Counted from the first letter of the stretch, positions 1 through 12,810 are shown. The stretch: 64,000 nt of DNA from Carnegiea gigantea (GCA_029747015.1 JAKOGI010000006.1:1284001-1348000), one strand, 5' to 3'. Notes: a model not told the origin generated them from the sequence alone. Made by a program: numbers and translations.

Positions 1-126
1 GAAAGAAACCAAGAAAAAAAATGTCGTGTTTTTCTGGTTCCTATTGCAGACTCTGTTTCTGGGCATTTAATGATTTTGAATCAAAATTTTGGTTATTAAT
101 CAAAATGTTAATTACTTGGAATGCAG
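1..126 (+). other. Intron sequence upstream of the first visible SULTR3 exon
   Basis: This stretch has no coding match to the transporter and ends in a TGCAG acceptor directly before the exon at 127, which begins in mid-protein. The 5' exons and the promoter of the gene must therefore lie before the window. Confidence 0.7.
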
Positions 127-3100
127 GGAATAAGCTATGCAAAGCTAGCAAATTTACCACCAATCATTGGACTATGTGAGTTTCCTCAAATTTCGGCTAT
201 CAATTACTCTGTTTTTTTAAAACTCTGTTTTCCTACAAATCATAAATCTTAATGCTAATTGTTAATTACTTAATTATGCGAAATTTGCCTGCAGATTCAA
301 GCTTTGTGCCACCATTGGTATACTCAATTCTGGGAAGTTCAAGGCATTTGGCAGTGGGTCCAGTCTCGATTGCTTCGTTAGTGATGGGGACGATGTTGGG
401 CGAGGTGATTTCCCCGGTGAAAGAGCCAACTCTGTATCTTAAGCTTGCATTTACTTCCACCTTTTTTGCTGGTGTATTTCAAGCCTCTCTTGGTTTCCTC
501 AGGTAATATTCATCATTTAAGCAACACCGCTCATTTTGATGGCGTGGAGCCAATATTACTTTTTAAAAATAGGAATCGAAATGAACCAGCAAATGAGTCA
601 TTTACTCTGTGATCATAATATACTTGCCTCTATTATAGGACTGATTTGGGGTATGGTCTTGGGGTATTCGAGTCATGTAATCAAATGCTAATTAGTGTTA
701 CTGAGTGATATGCATATAACGGAATCAAAGATGAAAATTCATTTCTGGGTGTGTTCTAGTTTATATTTTTGGTTCAGGATCCTCATTTTCAGTTAATTTT
801 TGGTCTTGGATCCTCCATTTCATTAGAGTCGAGCTATTGTTGGTCCAATAAGGGATAGAGCTCTCATATCATAGATTTTATCCATTCACATGATTCGAAC
901 ATGAGATTTTGTTTAAGGGGAACAAGTGTCAAACCACTTGAATCAACCTGTCTTGGTTCCTCATTTTCAGTTAAGGATGGTGATATATGTGATGGTCCAT
1001 ATAGATCTACGACCTCATAGTTAGGCACGCATGCTCTAATTAGGCAAAATAAAATGACAACATTACAAGAAAATGTTGTACCTCTAAGATCATAGCCGAA
1101 TAATTTAGTAGTCCACCGAGTAATTCAGTTGATTGTTCAGCTTAAATTTGAGATTTACTATGATATTAGCAAGCCAATTTGCACACTTTTTATGTTTAAG
1201 GTAGGTAGGATAAAATTTTATCTTCAATCCTTGCCTAGGAGCCCCCGGACATTCTGGACTAAGTAGAAGAGGATGTGTAAGCATGCACATTCCCACCCGC
1301 GATTTCACCTTATCCAGAACCGCATACATAATTTTCCTAGATTAATTACGTTGTTTATTAACAGTAAACACAATTATATTATAATAAAGGGACCTTCCTA
1401 ATCTAACACGCTTTTGGAGAAGAATCTCTTTAGGCAGAAAAATGGTGGAAATTTGAAGAACTTTTGAAAATGTAGAAGAATCTCTTGCTAAGTTGCTAGA
1501 TTCTTTCCCCATATTCTTTAGTTCCGCTTTGTTTTAGGGTGTGATTTTATGTGGTCAATTTGACATGATGTCGGGCCAAGTATTAACAACGAGCTACTAC
1601 AAAAGAAACCCTACTTATTAAAAACAATCGTATTAAGCGTTCATAGATCTTTTATGAGTAAAATAATGAAACATCATTCACTTTAAAAGCTCGAATTGAT
1701 GGGTGCCAACAAGCTCAATTGATAAAATATTTGAGAGTTATTAGCTGAAGCCTAGTTTTAGATCCCGTCTATACAAATCTTTGTACCTCAATTGCAACCC
1801 CCAAAAAACCCGGCTAAAATTTGGTAGACTGCTTAGGACCATAATATTTTTTGGACTATTTAAAAAGGGTAAAAGAGATGCTTGGAAAATGAAGCAAAAA
1901 ATTTGAATTCATAGCATAGCACGAAAGCATGAATTTAAACTTGTGATTTCATTTCTACCAGAGGAGAAATTAAAAATGAGATTTATGATTTCGTTGCAGG
2001 TTGGGATTTGTAATAGATTTTTTGTCGAAAGCAACCCTAATTGGGTTCATGGCGGGGGCAGCAGTGATAGTATCATTGCAACAGCTCAAAGGGTTGTTTG
2101 GGATGGTTCACTTCACTAACCAGATGCAGATCATCCCTGTTTTGGCCTCTGTTTTGAAGTACAAGAATGAGGTAATTACATTTTCCCTCGAGGCTAACCT
2201 TGTAAAAACATTAATCTTGTAAAAATATTAGTATTCTTTTGGTAGAGATTTAAAATTTTCAGTCCGGACAAATTGGACATTCTGAAAAAAAGGACCTACA
2301 TTTAAACCTATCTGAATCATTAATTCGGACACTTTGACCGGACCCAAAGTTGGAAATTGGGTAATCTCAAAATTTAGGGAGGAGGAGGTAAATAGGAAGA
2401 TAAAACGGTATCTAAACTTTGTTCATTGTAAAATTTTTACAGTGGTCATGGCAAACAATTCTAATGGGATTCAGCATCCTTGTCTTTCTGATTACTGCAA
2501 GGCAAATTGTAAGCTGCATTCTTTTTCTTGGAAGCAAATACACTCCATTTTAGACCCTGTTCTTTTCGTGGTTTAACAAACCCAACCCACTTCTTCCCAC
2601 ACCCGCCCACTCCTTCCCCCCTTTCCCACTCTTTCCCACACATGAATAAAAATACCACTCCTTCCCCTCCTTTCCCACACTCCTTCATTCAACTCCCCTG
2701 TTTATTCAACTCCTTTCAACTCCTGCCCACTCTCACCCACTCCTTCCCTCCCTTTCCCCCACTTAAAAAAAAAAAATACTACTCTTACTGACTCTCACCC
2801 ACTCCTTTCTCCCTTTCCCACACTCATTCATCCCACACCCATCATTTTCCACTGAAAAGAACTGGGCCTTAGAAATGATCACTGTTATTAGATTTTCCAT
2901 TGTAAATAAAATTTAACGGTCTGTTTTATCCAGAGTGCCAAAAGGCAAAAGTTGTTCTGGATATCAGCAGCTGCACCATTAACATCAGTTATTCTCTCTA
3001 CCATCATAGTCTTTGCTTTCAAGCCCACCACTCGCCAAATTCCAATTGTAAGTACATGTTATTATCATCCGACCTCCCTAAAATACAGTATATTATCATC

Positions 3101-4871
3101 CAAAAATCTTTTAAAATATGGTAGTATGTGTTGGAACTTTGAAAAATTTTGTAGATTGGTCACTTGCCCAAGGGCCTAAACCCACCTTCAGCAAACATGC
3201 TCTATTTCCATGGTTCACACCTGGCTCTTTCCATCAAAACCGGCATCATTTCTGGGATTCTTGCTCTCACTGTAAGTTTTCTTAACTAACAGCAATAATG
3301 CCTACTATCGCCATACTTAATTCTCATCGAAAAAGATGAAATTTTTGTAGGGAAAAATGGGCTCGAATTAACGAGGTTTTGTTGATAAAAAAACCGGCAT
3401 TCTTTGCTTTTCTTGTTTGTAGGAAGGAATAGCCGTGGGAAGAACATTTGCAACCCTAAACAAGTACCAAGTTGATGGAAACAAGGAAATGATGGCCATT
3501 GGTCTTATGAATATGGCTGGTTCTTGCTCTTCTTGCTATGTCACCACGGGTATAATAAACGAACCCCTTGATCAATAAATCACTTTCCACAAAAGTCTTC
3601 TTTTAAAAAGCTCCGCCCTGTATGGGTCCCATCACAATGGCCTTTTGAGGAGGTCAAGATGTATGCATCCTCAACCGATGACACAAATTGTCAGAGAGGT
3701 GGTGTTCGTGAAAAATCCACGCAAAGAAGAAAAAAGTACTGAGTTTTACTAAATTCTTAGTATGATGATTTGCAGGATCATTTTCTCGGTCAGCTGTGAA
3801 CTACAATGCTGGAGGCCAAACAGCCATCTCCAATGTAGTCATGGCCACAACCATGCTTGTGACTCTTTTGTTCCTCACGCCTCTCTTCTACTATACCCCA
3901 AACGTCATCCTAGCTGCTATAATCATCACCGCGGTGATTGGTTTGATCGACTACGAGGGTGCCTTGAGGTTGTGGAAAGTTGACAAACTCGACTTTGTGG
4001 CCTGTATATGCTCCTTTGTGGGTGTCCTCTTTGTTTCGGTCCCTATAGGGCTCGCTATCTCTGTAAGTTGCCCTGTTTTTTGCCCCTCATAAACTTGGAC
4101 TTCAAAGAATTTTTCTGAAATATTTGCAATAAATTTTCAGGTTGGGATTTCGGTGTTCAAGATTCTTCTTCATGTCACGAGGCCAAACACAACCATCCTA
4201 GGAAATGTCCCAGGAACAATGATTTATCAAAGCCTTGAAAGATACAAACAAGCAGAGAGAATCCCTTCATTTCTCATCCTCGCTGTTGAGTCTCCTATAT
4301 ACTTTGCAAACTCTGCATATCTACAAGAAAGGTTAGCATTTCACTATGCTTTCTTTGGAGCTAAGACTATTCATGACAGACTAATCAAAGCAGACAAGAT
4401 TTTGCTAGTGTTGAATTTGTTATTCATGATCGACAATGAAAACGTTGGTTGTCTGTCTATGCAGGATACTGAGATGGGTTCAAGACGAGGAAGCATGGAT
4501 CAAAGCTAACAACAAGAGCATGTTGAAATATGTAATCTTAGATATGACTGGTAATAATTAAGCCCGAGCAGCTTCTCCAAATTTCATTCCAAAAACCATT
4601 CTCTATGCCAAAGGAAATAATCGCGTCTTTTTACATATTTTTATCTGCAGCGGTGACAGCCATAGATCCAAGTGGGATTGAATTGCTTGTTGAGCTCAAG
4701 AAGATGCTGGAAAGAAGATCACTCCAACTTGTCCTTACAAATCCTGCAGGAAATGTGATGGAGAAACTCCACCAATCGAACGAGTTGGAATCCTTTGGGT
4801 TACAAGGACTTTACTTGACTGTTGCAGAAGCAGTGGCTGATATTTCCTCAACACGGAAGTATCAACCTTGA
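127..4871 (+). CDS. SULTR3: Group 3 sulfate transporter-like protein (SLC26/SulP family), 5'-truncated by the window edge
   Basis: Visible exons: 127-175, 295-502, 2000-2171, 2443-2508, 2934-3047, 3155-3271, 3423-3549, 3776-4062, 4141-4331, 4465-4550 and 4651-4871. All join in phase with GT-AG introns and give 545 residues, against about 650 for the family, so roughly the first 100 residues lie upstream. Seen: the SulP segment [20 protein letters not shown] with [12 protein letters not shown] shortly after it, then several hydrophobic membrane spans, then a cytoplasmic C-terminal STAS domain (about the last 160 residues) with [13 protein letters not shown]. The loop after the mid spans ([11 protein letters not shown]) and the C-terminus ([15 protein letters not shown]) most resemble, from memory, SULTR3;3/3;4. 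Members of this clade move sulfate, and some plant members move phosphate, across plasma or plastid membranes. Substrate and membrane cannot be told from sequence. The paralogue number is uncertain; the family is not. Confidence 0.93.
828..950. repeat. Dispersed repeat, copy 1 (second copy near 5378-5508)
   Basis: This stretch and 5378-5508 share an ordered series of similar words: CCAATAAgGGAT, a CATTCACA block, and AACAAGTGTCAAACCA. They are two diverged copies of one dispersed repeat in the same orientation, one in a SULTR3 intron and one downstream of the gene. The class is unknown. Confidence 0.5.
1697..1800 (+). repeat. Possible tRNA-derived SINE fragment
   Basis: The stretch has AAGCTCAATTGA resembling a Pol III A box, followed about 50 bp later by GTTTTAGATCC resembling a degenerate B box, in the order expected of a tRNA-derived SINE head. 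There is no clear 3' tail or target duplication. It lies in the long SULTR3 intron 503-1999. The call is weak. Confidence 0.3.
2553..2868. mobile_element. Tourist-like (PIF/Harbinger) MITE in a SULTR3 intron
   Basis: A 316-bp element lies in the intron between exons 2443-2508 and 2934-3047. It starts GACCCTGTTCTTTTCGTGG and ends with the imperfect inverse (AAAAGAACTGGGCC). It is flanked by TTA on both sides (2550-2552 and 2869-2871), the 3-bp target duplication typical of this superfamily. The interior is pyrimidine-rich (CCCACTCCTTCCC-type repeats) and encodes nothing. The same termini recur at 13031-13217 and 25223-26503. Confidence 0.75.
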
Positions 4872-5377
4872 AGAGATTACTACAAAATCTCGAGTTTAAA
4901 AGAACCGGAATCGTTAGGGTTAGAGTTTAGCAGAATAGTTTAGAATGAGTTACATAAATATGTTGTAGTAAAGTGAACCCTGTAAACCAGGCTCTTCTAA
5001 GGAGAGTTTTTGAGGTTTTCTGGTCATTTCTAGTTGACAGTTTCCCTCTTTCATGTGCTCAAAGAAATGTATGAACTCTTATCTAAGCTCCTCCAAGGAG
5101 AGCTTTTGAGGTTTTTGGGTCAATTTTAGTTGAGTTCCCCCCTTCAATGCCCACAAAGAAATATAGCCTTATGTCTTCTAAAAAGAAAATTTGATTCTAA
5201 TTTATGTATATGAGAAAATAAGAAAGTGCACAATTTCTTTCTGTCTAGTCAAACCAAATTTCGGGCTTGATTTGAACTAAAACCTCAAGTTCATACAGAA
5301 ATGACAATCTTAATTCATCCAGATTAATCCCTATTTATTCATATTAGAGACTCTTGTTAGTCTTGATCCTTCTTTTC

Positions 5378-5508
5378 ACTGGAGCCGGGTTACCATTTAC
5401 TGATTTGCCCAATAAAGGATTCACATTCTCCCATTACAAATTTTCTTCATTCACAAAACGCAAATTCAAAACCTTACTTAAAAGGAATAAGTGTCAAACC
5501 ATTTTATA
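5378..5508. repeat. Dispersed repeat, copy 2 (first copy near 828-950)
   Basis: Same element as 828-950, matched by CCCAATAAAGGATTCACA, TTCATTCACAAAACGCAAATTC and GGAATAAGTGTCAAACCATT in the same order. It lies about 500 bp downstream of the SULTR3 stop codon. No coding capacity is seen. Confidence 0.5.
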
Positions 5509-6235
5509 TTAGGGACTCTAGATATTAGTCCCTCTCCACCTGCAAAAAAATTATTTTTTTTTTAAAAGAACATAAGGGATTCAAAAGAAGATAATATGAC
5601 CTAGATAAAGAAGCCAGCTGTGTGATTTTGCTTTTCTTTTTGGGCGTTGAAGAAAAAGGGCCAAGTTGCCCATATTATTATTTGCATGAGAAATAAACAT
5701 AATATCACTTGAATTGGATCTGCTGACAGTAAATAGCAATCTCAGATACACTGTTCAGCTGACATGTTAATTACAATTAACTGTACGAAAAACGGAACGC
5801 AGAAACTTTGATCTTTGTTTACTGCAAAAGTAGTTATCTAGGCAAATCCAGAAAAGCTGAGGTTCACCAAAGTTGATGCAGCATTAAGTATCAGAACTAG
5901 TAAAAGCTAGCATTCTTTTTTTTTTTTAAAATTCCTTCTTAGAAAGAGCACTAATGACTAATTAACCATAATGCTTAAACACAGTTACTTATGGATAAGC
6001 TTAACGTAACTTATCAATAAAGATTTCTGGAACATTTTGAGCTTGATTATTGAGACCCTTCATGTTGGTCTGTTAATTATTACTCTTTCACACTAGGATA
6101 ATTTCGAAATAGGTTCAATGGTCGATAAAGCGTCTTTATTGAATTGATCTGAACGAAACATTATAAGTTTAAGTCATATCTACTTAAATTTGTGTCGGTT
6201 TGCTCGATATGTTTATAAGAAAGGATAAAGTTCTA

Positions 6236-6592
6236 AGCAAAATGATAAGTGTCTTACTATAAGACACTTCATAAGTGTCTTATTTTAACTTAAAAATCAT
6301 ACTATTATGTTTTTAAATTGAAAATGGTAGGATCGAATAGCAGAAACATATTACAACTTATGAATTATATAAAATTATCTTTTATCCATAATTTATCACA
6401 TTTCTAAAATACGCGTACCATATATACTTGCGAATAGGGTTAATACCTTTAGGGTATCATTTAATATTTTATTGGCGTAACCGATGAATATTTAAGGTCA
6501 GTAACTCATAGTTAAGAGTAATCATTAAAAAATTTATGATTTTAAATCATAAAATATGTTCATTATGATGAGGCAAGACACTCAACAAGACA
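6236..6592 (+). repeat. MITE-like dispersed repeat, copy A
   Basis: About 357 bp, homologous along its length to the reverse complement of 18945-19300. Shared words in order include GCAAAATGATAA, TCGAATAGCAGAAA, ATATTACAACTTAT, CATAATTTA, TTTCTAAAATA, GCGTAACCGAT and ATAAAATATGTT. The near-equal length of the two copies suggests defined ends, as in a non-autonomous DNA transposon. No open reading frame. Confidence 0.6.
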
Positions 6593-7900
6593 TATATCAC
6601 TACCCAAAGTTCCAAATATTACCCAATTAATTGATTATATTCCTATATTTTTAAAAAAATAACGAACATATATAGCGAGAAATTCTCAAAAAAATAAAAG
6701 ATAAAGATTCAGATTCCCATTATCCTAAAAATTGGACTCTTTGTTTCGTGCACGGACTTGAGAAACAAGTGTTCAGCATTGACATTCTAAACACTACAGC
6801 AATTAAGCAAAGGCAGAAATATCAAAAATTGGAACATAAATTGTGTACGATATAAGAAAGGGTGTCCGGGTCCTTTGTTTAGTGGGTATAATTTTCTGGG
6901 ATGGATAATTAACTATTTCCTTCTTTTTCTCCATGCTACTTCAACTCATGGTGCAGAATGTTTTATTTTTTCTTTTAGTCTATATTACAAATAGATATTA
7001 ATAAGGTTAAAACAATTAAACTAATATGAAACTTTTGCCCTTTTTTCCCCCCTTCTGATATTGATTATTTTTTTAAAGAAAAAATAATTAGTTAAATTCA
7101 CATCTCTCATAAGAAAGCAATTAATTTGGTAATGTGCGTATATCGGTTAATGTAAACGTACATTGGCATTTCCTAAATATGCACAACCAATGCGTTTAGA
7201 GCGACATTTTTCATTTCAGAATTCAGCAATTTCTTCATGATGCTCTGCTTTTGAATAAGTTATCTTTACTGCGCTTTTCATTCAAGGAATACCTGATGAG
7301 ATCAAAATATGTCTACATCACAATCTCTGTGTGCCCCTTCAATTTGTTATTCCCCTATTTGGTGTGTTCTCCCTATCACAGCTTAGTTAATTTGACATCA
7401 CAAAAGCAACGACGTAATGAGTGGATTCAATGCTTAGAGACAATATATATCTACAACTTCTCTTCAACCTGTTTCCCCCGAATGCATTGGCTGTTGTGAT
7501 AAACATCTGTGTTAGATTCAAGTTGAAATTGAATTCAGATAAAGGAAAAAAAAAAAGACAATAGAAAAGTCCAGCGTTCATATTTACTTGGTAATTTTCT
7601 TTTCCCATTACCCTTGTTCACGGCGGGACAAATTCAGATAACCAAATCATATCAGTATACATTTTTCTTTTTTCGGGGGGAGGGGGGGGGGGGGGGGATA
7701 CTTGTAGCATCAGGCATTGTCTCCATTAAAATCTCAAAAAGGGAAAGAAGAGATGATTGTCATAAACAGAAATGACATTGTCACAAGGGACGTGCACAAG
7801 GGAAGGCATCCATCTCCATATTTGACTGAAAGGAATCCATGAAAGAAAAACATCATCTCTTTGAGAGAGAACTATCAAGAAATTATACAAGGTGAGCAAA

Positions 7901-10031
7901 ACTGGAGAGTTAATGCGTACCTAAGCAGCAACCCGGTGCACTCCTAGTTTCCCTCGAACAGCGATTCTACTGTGACAAGCGAGGAGCAATCAACAGAATA
8001 CACCGAGTGATGCACTCAATCCTTCCTCATGGTATTTCAGTTTCCATGAATCCATTAGGCCCTCCTCCATGACAGTTCTGAGTGCACAACGACAAACTTT
8101 CGTGTTCACAGGTTCCGCCTGATGTATTCCCCACATGCAGCAGCAAACAAAACAATCAGCAATATGTGCATGTAAACCATGAGCAAGAGTGTATCAAAAC
8201 ATATTTGCAAGTAACCAGCACACTGAGGAATGAATGCACAAGCTTGCTATGTTGTCTCATATAAAGCAGAAAACTTGGCCTAGCCTACATTGGCTTATGG
8301 CCGAAGTGATGGAAGGTTAAGTTACCCGTACCATGAGCCAAGACCTAAAAAACTAAGTTGGCAATAAGCAGCTAGCACAGTCAAGTCCATCACATTTACG
8401 CAACTTGAAATTACACTAAAAGCTAAACATGAAGACCCTCCCCCCGGCCCAAAAGAATAAAGGAAATGAGCAAAAATGGACATTATGAGAATGGGTTTTC
8501 AATAACCAAGGGAAACAATCCCCAACTTTGTATCTCTAACCCCCTCACCCTGCTTCATCTGGAAACAACAGTCACCACAATGGCAAAAAGCAGCCCCCCC
8601 CCCCCTCCCCCCCCAACTTGTGCGTGAGTGTGCGCATGCACATACACATTTGAGGACCGATCAATATCCCAGGGTGGTGCTCGTCTGGGTCAGCTTATTG
8701 GCAATTGTGAGTTCTACCTAGCCCTTCGATCAAAAAAACCCAAAAAAAAAAAAAAAAGGGTTCTATCTAGCCCTTAGGCAGAAAGAGGTATGGATGCATA
8801 TGTGATGCCGCTCTCCATAACTTCAATTTTGCTCCAGGATTAGTGATTCCCAATACTTGAATTAGTATGGGCCAGAGGTGATCTTCTAGGGATCTATCCT
8901 TCGGTGGCTTCATGCAGCTCCAACTGGCTTTCTTGTGACCCCTATTATCCCCCCCCTCCCCCCAAAAAAATAAAACAAAAAAAACCTTTTACTCCTTTTG
9001 GGCCTGGCTTGGCTTCCCAATCCACTAAATTCTCTCTATAATGAAAGATTTCAATCTCAGCCAGTGAAGGCCAGCAAGTCATCAGCAATAGTAGGCTGTC
9101 TATTGGGTTACTCATTAGAAGCTACCTGTCTGCAATGTCATCTCCAATAGTTCTGCTTCACCGAGAGTGTCCGGTGCATCCCACCTGACTACCCAATGTG
9201 CATTTTTGACCAAACAACCAATGCCTGAGATCTTGAAAAACTGACAGTTGACATCCCCAACCACTAGTCTTGTCTATGGAAACCTTTGGCTTTTGGTGTT
9301 CCATAGTCATTATTAGAATTCTTCTCAATCAATCTTCAATTCAGCAGAATTGAACGCCATGATCTCGTTTTGATTTGCTTGGCACACCTCAATCAACACT
9401 TTCATGTCCATTTTTCACACCCTTGTTTGAGAAACAGTTTGGAAATGCGGAAATGCATCATCTTCGGCATTTCCTTGCAATAGAGGTGTACAAATCTCGC
9501 TATTCTAAGAACCTAAGGATACATGTATGCTGTCTCCTGACAATCAAACTCCACTCACTCAAGTTATCTGTCCATCAAAGACAATGTTCACTCCTCACTG
9601 TGGTTTCAAAGTTCATGATCTCCCAGTAAGGAATGCAAAACATGCAAATCATTGCTGAATAAAGAAGGCTATCTGAGGGAATAGGCCATAGCTAAAGCTA
9701 ACAGTATAAATTCACTTTGCTCAACATAGGGGTGAGATATCAAACAGTAAACCTTGTGCACATTTATTGATATGGGATATCTACAAACTATTCCAGTCTC
9801 ATTTCTGTCCATCAGTCCATTACCCACCAACTTGGTGCAAGTCAACAGCATAGGATGAGCTCACATGAGAGACACAAGGCCCAAACCTCATAAGAACCAT
9901 TTTGCACATGTTTTGATATGAGCTTGAAACTAACTATATAAACCCAAAAGGGACTCCATAATTTTGCAAGCAAACAAAGAAAAAATTGTCAACATCAGTA
10001 GGCAAACATAAGTACATAACAGACATCTTAC
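7901..10031. other. Region downstream of the SYS1 coding exons, without a recognised gene
   Basis: No protein-coding gene is supported here. The terminal exon and 3' UTR of the minus-strand SYS1 gene should lie in this stretch. One possible acceptor is at 7970 on the minus strand, which would add eight codons (IESLFEGN-stop), but family members usually end only two to four residues after the exon-2 end. Several C-rich runs (8596-8620, 8947-8990) are present. Confidence 0.5.
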
Positions 10032-12307
10032 TTCGGCCGAAGCGAGATATAGGAATCTCCCGTAATTCATGTCTTATGCACAGATATTCACCAAGCAAAG
10101 CCATCAATGCTAGTCCAGCAATATTCACGATCCACCAGGTAAACGAAGAAGGCCATCCACCATAACAAGTACAAATGACAAGATGGATGATATATAGAGT
10201 AGCCGAAAAATCTAAGCACTTCTTTGCCCTCTCAATCAGATAAAGAAGATAACTGGCTCTGTTCAACATGAAAATCCAAACATTAGATCATACATTGTAT
10301 ATGAGGAAGAAGCAGGTTAATGAGCAGCTCACAACTCTGCATTCATATGTGAAGGGGCATGCCGGAATTTGTCTTTCGTGCTTAGACAGTGTACTGCATA
10401 TCCTTGGGTTGGGAACAAACGCGAATGAAGCATTATCGAAAACCATTAGTGAATGCATGAGTAACCTCGGGAAAAAAATGCAAGCATTAAATATGGGACT
10501 TTTACTAAAGTAGGGCACACAGTGTCTGTGACTGAATCCACACATACAATATTGTGTCTATACAATGACAACATAACGCAATGAAAAGTAACTTAGAGCG
10601 TCATTTCCAAATCAAAAGTGGCTTTTGAACACAAGATAGAAAATCTCATATCCCAAGTGAAAGCTTTGCTGTAAAAATAAGGTCCCAACCAGAGTTATTC
10701 TCCATACACACAAAGTGGAGCAAACTTCCAAAACAGTATTTTCTTTGTGCCCATCCTGAAGTGCATAGACCCCACTGCACTATGCTCATCAATGGCACCA
10801 ACCAAAGGGACACCAAATATGACTACCTGTTAACAGTCCAGTACATAAATGGCATCTAATTCCTTTATCGCGAAGAATATAAGAAAATCAAAACAATCGA
10901 GCTCTGGGTGGTCACCCAAACCCAAAACAAAAAAGGCACGCCTTGTGTTCCAGAAGTTCCACAGAACCACACTCGCCACAAGAAATTTCTTGAAACCAAG
11001 CAAAACAAGGTGCAAGGCGTGCGCTAGACTTCTAAACTGGATTGTGATACACAATGACAAGTCCAACCTGAACGCTGACATGCAACCTTCCTTCCAGCCT
11101 GCTTCGTTCATGATACCAACCATGCAATCAACCAAGACATTGGCAGAACCAACAAAAGGCATAGCAAATAAATACTTGGTTGACAGAACCAATTTTAGAA
11201 AGGTTAACTGTCGACAGAATGATAGATGCGTGAAAAAATTCTATACCATCTCATGATCAGTTTTTTTTTTTTTTCTTTTTGGTGCTCTTGCATTATACCA
11301 AAACCCACTAATGGCATTAAGAATTACCTCTGCTAGGAGTCCAACATGGCCATAGAATTGATTTGTGAATAATCAACATTCTCACCAACTCTTTCATTCT
11401 TTCCTTAACACAAACAATCCAGCTTCGATGTTGTTTAACGGACAAAGTACCAGCAAACCAACGTTACCAATCTCTGATCCCCACTGCCCCCCCCCCCCCC
11501 AAAAAAAAAGAGGGTGGGGTGGGCACATGACAGGAGCTTACATGGTCCATCATTTTCTATGATCTTCCTTCAAAAAACCAAACCCTTCACAAAGTTGGAT
11601 CGGAGTTCATCTCCCTCATAAGGCAACCCCTCATTGTCTTCAACAGATTACCAATAATATGCTGAGCAGACCAAAGATAGCAAGTACCCAAGACACCAAC
11701 TCCTGATCCTCTCCCCACAATACCCGCCCCCCGATAAACCCCAGCAAATAACAGCTCAGAACTCTCTCTCTCTCCACCCCCCCCCCCCCCAAAAAAAAAA
11801 CCAAAGATTCAAGTTCAATACTTCCCATTAGAAGCTGTGTCCTCTACACCATCAATTTGGCAGCATTGCTACTGGGGTTAAGGCTGATAAAAATAGCAAC
11901 AATCACCTCAAAAGTCCACAAAACAAAATTCAAATATTCAAGTTCAATACTTTCTACTGGGGCCATTGTCCTCTAGATTACAAATTGGTAGGGCTGATCA
12001 AAATACTGACAATAAGCTACAAATTACTGAACCAATAGACTCAAAATGCAGTTAAACCAGAGAGATCGAAACTGGGTAGTTACCCGGCAAAGGAAGTAAG
12101 GAGGAAAGAGGCAATGACGCACCAACCGGTGACAGAAGAAGCACAAATGGCGGCGAAATCGAAGATATAGAAGAGGCTCATCTGCGAAACACGGGTGCCC
12201 ACGAGAAAGGCCAGCACCAAACCTAGTGTTAGGTAGTACAGGCACTGCAAGCATGCGATTTGGGCGATGATGAGCCATGGGTCCCACACCAGCGCTCCAT
12301 AGAACAT
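10032..12307 (-). CDS. SYS1: SYS1 homologue, Golgi integral membrane trafficking protein
   Basis: Exon 1 is 12307-12084 (starts MFYGALVWDPWLIIAQI) and exon 2 is 10258-10032; they join in phase across a 1.8-kb GT-AG intron. About 150 residues are read, close to the usual 150-155. Four hydrophobic spans are visible, and the family words YLIERAKKCLDFSATLYIIH, CYGGWPS and EYLCIRHELREIPISR are clear. In yeast and animals SYS1 recruits the Arl3/ARFRP1 GTPase to the trans-Golgi; the same role is inferred here. The start is the ATG that opens the conserved MFYG. The last two or three codons are not assigned: exon 2 can end at CGA-A before GTAAGA, leaving a very short coding tail in a third exon. Read-through to a stop at 9934 would give an atypical 30-residue tail and is less likely. 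Confidence 0.9.
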
Positions 12308-12310
12308 GAC

Positions 12311-12736
12311 TTTTCTACGATTTGATCTGATCAAATCAAATCAAATCAAACAAAAGCCCCTTCTTTGGTTGATCAACCTCCAACTCTACGCAATTTCGCG
12401 GACTGTGAAGAAACCCCTGAAAATGTGAGCTCAAAAACTGGTGTTTGCGCTGATTGATGGCATGAAACTGATTGGATCTCTCGAGGAATTTGAAAAAGGT
12501 GGAAGTCGAGAATTTTGGAAAGAGATAGAAGAAAGATTAATGGCGATTGCGATCAAGTCGAGAATCAGAGAATCAGTGTTCAAGAACATTCAGGGTCACA
12601 ATCTCAGAGATTTTATGGGTTACTTTACCCAATCTCAAAGATTTCAAAAGATGGGGTGGAGGAAGAAAGGAGACGGGAGCCGGCCTGCCCAAAATGACTA
12701 ATGTGTATAGATTGTTGAAGCACCACACCATCAACC
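12311..12736. other. SYS1 5' leader/promoter region and gap before the tRNA gene
   Basis: This interval lies directly upstream of the SYS1 start on the minus strand and upstream of tRNA-Arg on the plus strand. It should contain the SYS1 5' UTR and core promoter. A short ATCAAATCAAATCAAATCAA repeat near 12326-12351 falls in the probable leader. CAA and CACCA motifs just before the tRNA (12721-12736) fit plant tRNA upstream regions. No protein-coding gene is supported. Confidence 0.5.
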
Positions 12737-12810
12737 GACCGCATAGCGCAGTGGATTAGCGCGTTTGACTTCGGATCAAAAGGTCGTGGGTTCGACTCCC
12801 ACTGTGGTCG
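12737..12810 (+). tRNA. tRNA-Arg (anticodon UCG)
   Basis: A 74-nt cloverleaf without an intron. The acceptor stem GACCGCA pairs with TGTGGTC, with one G-T pair and discriminator G at 12810. The D-arm contains GCGCAGTGGATTAGCGC. The anticodon stem-loop TTTGA-CTTCGGA-TCAAA places TCG at the anticodon. The T-arm is GTGGG-TTCGACT-CCCAC. A and B boxes are intact. A run of nine T at 12814-12822 just after the 3' end is a Pol III terminator. Upstream CAA motifs fit a functional plant nuclear tRNA. Confidence 0.96.

Larger units (their letters stand above)
4872..7900. other. Intergenic region downstream of SULTR3
   Basis: AT-rich DNA without a supportable gene. The first few hundred bases should hold the SULTR3 3' UTR. 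Two imperfect copies of a short segment (about 4995-5035 and 5085-5125, AGGAGAGTTTTTGAGGTTTT and AGGAGAGCTTTTGAGGTTTT) suggest a small local duplication. A dispersed repeat lies at 5378-5508, a MITE-like repeat at 6236-6592, and a long G-rich run near 7672-7699. Confidence 0.7.

Noticed and set aside
1105..1329. Minus-strand 74-residue frame with a weak resemblance to a retroelement RNase H tail (KCANWLAN)
   Set aside because: Catalytic residues of RNase H are not present and there is no flanking reverse transcriptase. It may be an old LINE remnant, but the evidence is too thin.
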